A stretch of DNA of 47,793 bases, from positions 1-47,793 of the forward strand of contig JAFEEX010000043.1 in NCBI GenBank assembly GCA_018240895.1, in the 5' to 3' direction. Within the stretch, counting starts at the first letter, position 1. Each line of letters begins with the position of its first letter. Shown piece after piece: positions 43,698 through 47,793 of this stretch. The stretch comes from Pseudomonadota bacterium. GTDB taxonomy: Bacteria > Pseudomonadota > Alphaproteobacteria > Sphingomonadales > Sphingomonadaceae. The position numbers and the translations under genes are program-made. Below the pieces are notes generated by a model. It worked only from the letters and a program-made list of their open reading frames with translations. It was not told the DNA's origin and searched no databases.

Positions 43698-44407
43698 CCC
43701 CCGGCCAGCGCCAGGGCGATGGTGCAGGCATTGGCCGTCATGTGGGCAAGTATCCCCGGGATCAGGCCCAGGCGCTGGCGCAGATAGCCCAGCACCAGCG
43801 CCGCCCACAATTGCGGCAGGACCAGCGGCAGAGCCAGCAGGCTGAAGCTGGGGTAATTGGTCAGGTGGATCAGCGCAAAGCCCGCCGCGACCACATAGAA
43901 GATCGCCGGAAACCCCCGCGCGAACCAGCCGAGCGGGGCCGGGCGCCTGCGCAGCAGGAACCAGCCCAGCGGCGCGGCGATCAGCAGGAAAAGGAGCGAC
44001 CCTGCGGCGGTCAGCGCCTGGGCCGGATCGGCCTCCACAATCAGCACGCCGATTGCCGCCAGCGCGCAGCCCAGCAGCCACAGCGCCGATGCGCTGCCGC
44101 GCTGCCACCCGCGGAACAGCAGTTCCTCGATCGGGGGGGCGATCAGCACCACCATCGGCACCAGCCAGACCTTGTCCATCTTGCCGAAGGCATCGGGCGA
44201 TGGCAGGTCAAATGCCTTCTGCCAGGCGCCGAGCAGTGGCAGCAGCACCCCGATCAGGCCGATCACCAGCAGCGCGGTCAGCACGGCCCAGCGCTTTGCG
44301 CCGCCGTCCCGCCAGCCTTGCGGTTCAAGAATCGCGGGGCGGCGCAGAAAATGGAGGAAATCGCGCAGCACGGTGCGCAGGGTGAGTGGGGCAGTCGTTT
44401 CAGTCAC
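43694..44407 (-). CDS. CPBP-family intramembrane glutamic protease
   Basis: A 237-residue multi-pass membrane protein with about six to seven helices. The catalytic motif EExxxR is present as [11 protein letters not shown] (around residue 93), with the later HLTNY and HMTANA histidine motifs of the CAAX-prenyl-protease-like (Rce1/Abi) family. Bacterial members are implicated in bacteriocin self-immunity or membrane-protein processing. No linked peptide gene is visible. Convergent with ybjQ and divergent from yebC. Confidence 0.9.
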   Translation of the reverse strand: MTETTAPLTLRTVLRDFLHFLRRPAILEPQGWRDGGAKRWAVLTALLVIGLIGVLLPLLGAWQKAFDLPSPDAFGKMDKVWLVPMVVLIAPPIEELLFRGWQRGSASALWLLGCALAAIGVLIVEADPAQALTAAGSLLFLLIAAPLGWFLLRRRPAPLGWFARGFPAIFYVVAAGFALIHLTNYPSFSLLALPLVLPQLWAALVLGYLRQRLGLIPGILAHMTANACTIALALAGG

Positions 44408-44523
44408 GCGGGCGCTGATACGCCTGCAATCCTTTCACCTTGGTTGCCCAACCGCCATTGCCCAAATGGCCCTGCCCGGTGTAAGGGCGCGCCCAACCTC
44501 CCTTCCAGTCGAAACAGGACGCC

Positions 44524-45267
44524 ATGGCCGGCCATTCCAAATTCAAGAACATCATGCACCGCAAGGGCGCGCAAGATAAAAAGCGCGCGGCGCAGTTTTC
44601 CAAGCTTTCCCGCGAAATTACCGTCGCGGCCAAGATGGGTATGCCCGATCCGGATATGAACCCGCGCCTGCGGGCGGCAGTGCTGGCCGCGCGTGCCCAA
44701 TCGATGCCCAAGGACAACATCCAGCGCGCGATCGACAAGGCGAGCAAGGGCGACGGTGAGAATTACGAGGAAGTGCGCTATGAAGGCTATGGCCCCGGCG
44801 GGGTCGCCCTGATCGTTGAGGCGCTGACTGACAACCGCAACCGTACCGCCACCAATGTCCGCACCGCCTTTGCCAAGAACGGCGGCAACCTGGGCGCATC
44901 GGGCGCGGTCAGCCACGGCTTTGAACGGCTTGGCCTGATCGAATACGGCGCTGCCGCGGGTGATGAAGACAAGGTGCTTGAAGCCGCGATCGAGGCCGGC
45001 GCTGACGATGTCGAAAGCGATGAGGACGGCCACCAGATCTGGGTCGCGGTGGAAAACCTTCACCCCGTCGCGCGCGAACTGGAAAAGGCGCTGGGCGAGG
45101 CCGAAGGCGTCAAGCTGGCGTGGAAACCCAGCCTGAAAGCCGACGTGGGAGAGGCTGACGCGGCAACCCTGCTAAAGCTGATCGACGTGCTTGACGATGA
45201 TGACGACGTACAGACCGTGTGGGGCAATTATGAAATTTCCGACGCGGTGATGGAGAAGCTGGGGTGA
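44524..45267 (+). CDS. yebC: YebC/PmpR-family protein
   Basis: The 247-residue protein starts [32 protein letters not shown], the invariant YebC N-terminus, with the central [23 protein letters not shown] and an acidic C-terminus. Described both as a transcriptional regulator and as a ribosome-associated factor relieving stalling at proline-rich sites. ACAGGA is upstream. As in many alphaproteobacteria it precedes ruvC, but here a 220-bp gap carrying an inverted-repeat element separates them. Confidence 0.95.
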   Translation: MAGHSKFKNIMHRKGAQDKKRAAQFSKLSREITVAAKMGMPDPDMNPRLRAAVLAARAQSMPKDNIQRAIDKASKGDGENYEEVRYEGYGPGGVALIVEALTDNRNRTATNVRTAFAKNGGNLGASGAVSHGFERLGLIEYGAAAGDEDKVLEAAIEAGADDVESDEDGHQIWVAVENLHPVARELEKALGEAEGVKLAWKPSLKADVGEADAATLLKLIDVLDDDDDVQTVWGNYEISDAVMEKLG

Positions 45268-45323
45268 TTGCAATGCGGCGCGCTGGTTTAAGACTTGTGC
45301 CGCGCCCTTTGAACAATCAGTTC

Positions 45324-45468
45324 TCGCACAAAGACACAAAGACACAAAGCTGCCAGGCCCTGCGCCGCAGGCCATTCCCTATGACTGCACCAATACTACG
45401 GTATGTGATGGGCTGCATTCGGCTTTGCCGAAAGCACGGCATCTTCGTGTCTTCGTGTCTTTGTGCGA
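45324..45468. repeat. 145-bp element with 26-bp terminal inverted repeats, between yebC and ruvC
   Basis: The left arm 45324-45349 starts TCGCACAAAGACACAAAG. The right arm 45443-45468 is its inverted complement with two mismatches, and each arm contains internal 8-base periodic repeats (AAAGACAC/GAAGACAC). CTTCGTGTCTTTGTG-type arms recur in intergenic repeats of many bacteria. It is MITE- or REP-like; no target-site duplication was identified. The right end is 19 bases before the ruvC start. Confidence 0.75.
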
Positions 45469-45487
45469 CAAAACCCTTTACTGCGCC

Positions 45488-45958
45488 ATGCTGATCATCG
45501 GCCTTGATCCCTCGCTGACCTGCACCGGCTGGGGCGTGATCGCGAAAGTTGGCAACCGGCTGAGCCATGTGGCCAACGGTCAGATCAGGACTGATCCCAA
45601 GGCCTCGCTGCCTGAACGCCTCGTCACGCTTGATCGCGAATTGACCGACGTGATCCTGCGCCACCGCCCGGATCAGGGCGCGGTGGAAGAGGTGTTCGTC
45701 AACAAGAACCCGCAATCGACGCTCAAGCTGGGGCAGGCGCGCGGGGTCTGCCTGCTGGCGCTGGCCCGCGCCGGTCTGCCGGTAAACGAATATGCCACGC
45801 GCCTGATCAAGCAGGCGATTGTCGGCACCGGCGGGGCGGAAAAGGCGCAGGTTCAGGCCATGCTTGGCGTGCTGCTGCCCGGCGTGAAGCTGGCCGGGGC
45901 GGACGCGGCGGATGCGCTGGCGGTGGCGATCGCCCACGCGCATCTGGCGGGCAGATAG
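45488..45958 (+). CDS. ruvC: Holliday-junction resolvase RuvC
   Basis: Cuts Holliday junctions during recombination repair. The 156-residue protein has all four acidic catalytic residues: Asp7 ([14 protein letters not shown]), Glu67/68 ([13 protein letters not shown]) and Asp139/142 ([11 protein letters not shown]). The ATG at 45488 is chosen by homology. No Shine-Dalgarno is visible; upstream is the end of the inverted-repeat element, and an earlier in-frame ATG at 45425 would translate the repeat itself. Located in the ruvC-ruvA-ruvB group. Confidence 0.95.
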   Translation: MLIIGLDPSLTCTGWGVIAKVGNRLSHVANGQIRTDPKASLPERLVTLDRELTDVILRHRPDQGAVEEVFVNKNPQSTLKLGQARGVCLLALARAGLPVNEYATRLIKQAIVGTGGAEKAQVQAMLGVLLPGVKLAGADAADALAVAIAHAHLAGR

Positions 45959-46023
45959 CCAGTCAGGGTTCAGCTTCGCGCGCTTAGGCAGCGCCGTTCC
46001 GGGGGCACAACCGGAGGTCGCCA

Positions 46024-46362
46024 ATGCACTTCATCAAGCCACTGACCCTTGCCGCAATGGCCGGGCTCACCCTTTCAGCCTGCACCGCCAGCCGTTACCA
46101 GATTTCCGACGCGCTGATGCGCTATGGTTTGAATCAGAACAAGGCGAGCTGCGCCGCAGAGTTCCTGCGTGGGCACCTCTCGTCCTCACAAGTCAGCCGC
46201 CTGAGCAAGGCCGCGCGGTATTATGATACTGGCCGCGCGCTGACCTTTGGTGATCTGGTTCGCGTCACCGGGACGATCAACGATAGCCAGACCACACTGC
46301 AAGTCGGGGCGGCGGCGCTGGCCTGCGGGCTGGTGGCGGATATGCGCATACCGGGGCTGTAA
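46024..46362 (+). CDS. Small lipoprotein between ruvC and ruvA
   Basis: The 112-residue precursor has a lipobox LSAC with lipidated Cys20 and a helical mature domain (YQISDALMRYGLNQNKASCAAEFLRGHLSSSQVSRLSKAARYY). Two further cysteines (CAAEF and ACGL) could form a disulfide. A GGAGG motif eight bases upstream supports the start. It sits inside the ruv group, and similar small lipoproteins are seen there in related sphingomonads as far as I recall. Function unknown. A strong GC hairpin follows it. Confidence 0.8.
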   Translation: MHFIKPLTLAAMAGLTLSACTASRYQISDALMRYGLNQNKASCAAEFLRGHLSSSQVSRLSKAARYYDTGRALTFGDLVRVTGTINDSQTTLQVGAAALACGLVADMRIPGL

Positions 46363-46366
46363 ACCA

Positions 46367-46400
46367 CCGGCCCGCCGCGCGGGCTTGCGCGGCGGGCCGG
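46367..46400. terminator. 14-bp GC hairpin before ruvA
   Basis: CCGGCCCGCCGCGC (46367-46380) and GCGCGGCGGGCCGG (46387-46400) form a perfect stem with a six-base loop, four bases after the lipoprotein stop. No T-tract follows, so it is either a Rho-dependent pause or a stability element between the lipoprotein and ruvA. Confidence 0.6.
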
Positions 46401-46420
46401 CGCGGTGCATAGAACAAACC

Positions 46421-47020
46421 ATGATCGCCCGCCTCTCTGGCCTGTTTGACGATTTCGGCCCCGACTGGGCGGTGATCGACGTCAATGGCGTGGGCTACCT
46501 CGTCCATTGCAGCGCCAAGACGCTGGATGCGCTGGGTGCGCGCGGGGACCGGGTGACGGTCCATACCGAACTGCAGGTTTCGGAAAACGATATGCGCCTG
46601 ATCGGTTTCGCCAGCGGAGAGGAACGCGCCTGGTTCCGCCTGCTTACCGGTGTGCAGGGCGTGGGCAGCAAGATGGCGCTGGCCGTGCTGTCCGCGCTGT
46701 CGACCGAGGATCTGCAGCACGCCTGCGCCGCCGGTGACGCGGCAATGGTCGCGCGGGCGCAGGGCGTGGGGCCAAAGCTGGCCGGGCGGATCGTCAATGA
46801 ATTGAAGGACAAGGCCGGCGGCCTGCCCGCTGCCCCCGGCGCGGCGCCGGCGACGGTCCCGGCCGGATCGGCCAGCACCGACGCGGTTTCCGCGCTGCAG
46901 AACCTGGGGTTCAAGCCCAACGTCGCGGCCCAGGCTGTGGCCCGGGCGATTGAGGAACTGGGCGAGGGGGCAGAGTTGAATGACCTGATCCGCGTGGGGC
47001 TGAAGAGGGCAGCAGGGTGA
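46421..47020 (+). CDS. ruvA: Holliday-junction branch-migration protein RuvA
   Basis: Binds four-way junctions and loads RuvB. The 199-residue protein starts MIARLSGLFDDFGPDWAVIDVNGVGYLV, has two helix-hairpin-helix segments (GVQGVGSKMALAVLSAL and GVGPKLAGRIVNELKDK), a proline/alanine linker (about 135-150) and domain III (ALQNLGFKPNVAAQAVARA) that contacts RuvB. The ATG at 46421 is the family start. Its stop overlaps the start of the next gene by one base (TGATG), so translation is coupled to a membrane protein and not directly to ruvB. Confidence 0.95.
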   Translation: MIARLSGLFDDFGPDWAVIDVNGVGYLVHCSAKTLDALGARGDRVTVHTELQVSENDMRLIGFASGEERAWFRLLTGVQGVGSKMALAVLSALSTEDLQHACAAGDAAMVARAQGVGPKLAGRIVNELKDKAGGLPAAPGAAPATVPAGSASTDAVSALQNLGFKPNVAAQAVARAIEELGEGAELNDLIRVGLKRAAG

Positions 47021-47502
47021 TGTGGCAGCCGCCAGAATCTAGATGCTGTGACGAATCGGTCCTCAAAGAAGTTGATCGGCACTGGGGAGATGCAAGCGAG
47101 CGATTAAAGTCTGCATCTGAGTATGCTCTTGGTGCCTTGAAGGGTCTTTTCCTCGCGAATGGGGGTGCGATCGTTGGTCTATTGACCTTTGTTGGCAACG
47201 CTCACGAAGCCCACATTAAGGTTGGTGGCATTCGATCAGCATTTGCTTTGTTCGCGCTAGGTTTATCGGCAGTGCTCGTGGCGTACATTGCTGGTTACGT
47301 GTCGCAGGCTTACAACATGCAGGCTAGCGACCGCCGTGCATGGCACGCGTACGAGAGGGCTTCGGCGCCTGAGGTGCTGCAACACGTAGATTCCCTTGCA
47401 AGACAGGCCAATCGCGCCGAGAATATAGGCATCGGAATGGTCGTTGCTTCGTTGGTTCTGTTCATCACTGGCGCATTCGTTGCCCTTAGTGCGATCTTAT
47501 GA
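47020..47502 (+). CDS. Unknown membrane protein inserted between ruvA and ruvB
   Basis: The 160-residue protein has a charged N-terminal helix ([24 protein letters not shown]), then hydrophobic helices at about 42-62, 74-97 and 136-159, with a hydrophilic segment ([29 protein letters not shown]) between the second and third. No family is recognised. It starts on the last base of the ruvA stop (TGATG; a GTG one codon earlier is possible) and its stop overlaps the ruvB ATG (ATGA). A hand count over 47041-47280 gives about 51% G+C, well below the flanking genes, so it looks acquired. Whether it affects RuvAB is unknown. Confidence 0.75.
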   Translation: MWQPPESRCCDESVLKEVDRHWGDASERLKSASEYALGALKGLFLANGGAIVGLLTFVGNAHEAHIKVGGIRSAFALFALGLSAVLVAYIAGYVSQAYNMQASDRRAWHAYERASAPEVLQHVDSLARQANRAENIGIGMVVASLVLFITGAFVALSAIL

Positions 47503-47793
47503 CCGACAACCCGCTCCTTTCTCCCGCGCCCCAAGCCGAAGACGCCGACGCGGCGCTGCGGCCCAAGACGCTGGCTGAATTCGTCGGGCAGGCGGGGGCG
47601 AAGGACAATCTCAAGGTGTTTATCGATTCCGCCCGGTCGCGGCGCGAGGCGATGGATCATGTGCTGTTCTATGGCCCGCCGGGCCTGGGCAAGACCACGC
47701 TGGCCAACATCATCGCGGCGGAGCTGGGCGTGAACCTGCGCCAGACGTCCGGCCCGGTGCTGGAGCGGCCGGGCGACCTTGCCGCGCTGCTCA
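47499..47793 (+). CDS. ruvB: Holliday-junction helicase RuvB, 5' part
   Basis: AAA+ motor driving branch migration with RuvA. Only the first 98 codons are in the window: [26 protein letters not shown], then the Walker A motif [12 protein letters not shown] and [22 protein letters not shown]. It continues beyond the right edge. The ATG at 47499 overlaps the stop of the membrane-protein gene by four bases. Confidence 0.95.
   Translation, partial: MTDNPLLSPAPQAEDADAALRPKTLAEFVGQAGAKDNLKVFIDSARSRREAMDHVLFYGPPGLGKTTLANIIAAELGVNLRQTSGPVLERPGDLAALL

Overview
The window is about 47.8 kb of GC-rich (roughly 65%), gene-dense bacterial chromosome. It most likely comes from a sphingomonad alphaproteobacterium (Sphingomonadaceae or Erythrobacteraceae). 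The reasons are the yebC-ruvC-ruvA-ruvB order, a GapR/DUF2312 gene, DUF1244, an alphaproteobacterial PEPxxWA-type PEP-CTERM protein, a split metH next to metF under an ArsR-methyltransferase fusion regulator, and two families of intergenic palindromes typical of sphingomonads. No genus can be named from this sequence alone. No tRNA, rRNA, CRISPR array, insertion sequence or integrase is visible. No gene-free stretch exceeds 300 bases; the longest is 37340-37585 (246 bp).

Layout. 1-2458 (-): methionine operon (SahR-type regulator, metF, start of the homocysteine methyltransferase) behind a perfect palindromic operator. 2627-3135 (+): two small Pro/Ala-rich lipoproteins. 3204-10387 (+): six-gene acyl-CoA cluster (SDR, acyl-CoA dehydrogenase, class III CoA transferase, thiolase, methylsuccinyl-CoA dehydrogenase-type enzyme, mesaconyl-C4-CoA hydratase-type enzyme). 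Three of its proteins look like the mesaconyl-CoA segment of the 3-hydroxypropionate bi-cycle. 10388-14418 (-): arfB, a pseudouridine synthase, an aminotransferase and a pabB-pabC fusion, all overlapping. 14637-17309 (+): secreted M1 aminopeptidase. 17332-20094 (-): EF-hand protein, response regulator, histidine kinase. 20298-22959 (-): cupin, VOC protein, aminopeptidase P; divergent oligopeptidase B (22998-25064, +).

25065-25830 is an AT-rich accessory islet with two unrecognised small genes. After it come a thioesterase, a CHASE3-HAMP-GAF-GGDEF diguanylate cyclase, alanine dehydrogenase (-), a DUF2157/GDYXXLXY membrane pair, a glycerate-kinase-like P-loop kinase, ftsK (-), a ThiE/TenI-like protein (-), yggS and an acyl-CoA synthetase. 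37586-38170 holds a PEP-CTERM gene interrupted by an in-frame TAA. Then come bioB (-), a WYL regulator divergent from a glutathione-transferase-like gene with a palindromic operator between them, a KOW protein and pyk (-), DUF1244, gapR, ybjQ-like, a CPBP protease (-), yebC, ruvC, a small lipoprotein, ruvA, an extra membrane-protein gene, and the start of ruvB.

Most of the window is housekeeping sequence. The parts that stand out are the mesaconyl-CoA-type cluster, the membrane gene fitted without gaps between ruvA and ruvB, the low-GC islet at 25 kb, the nonsense-interrupted PEP-CTERM gene, the EF-hand/two-component operon with a tandem repeat over its putative promoter, and a 145-bp inverted-repeat element abutting ruvC. 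Protein family names rest on motifs and memory of the families; no database search was possible.
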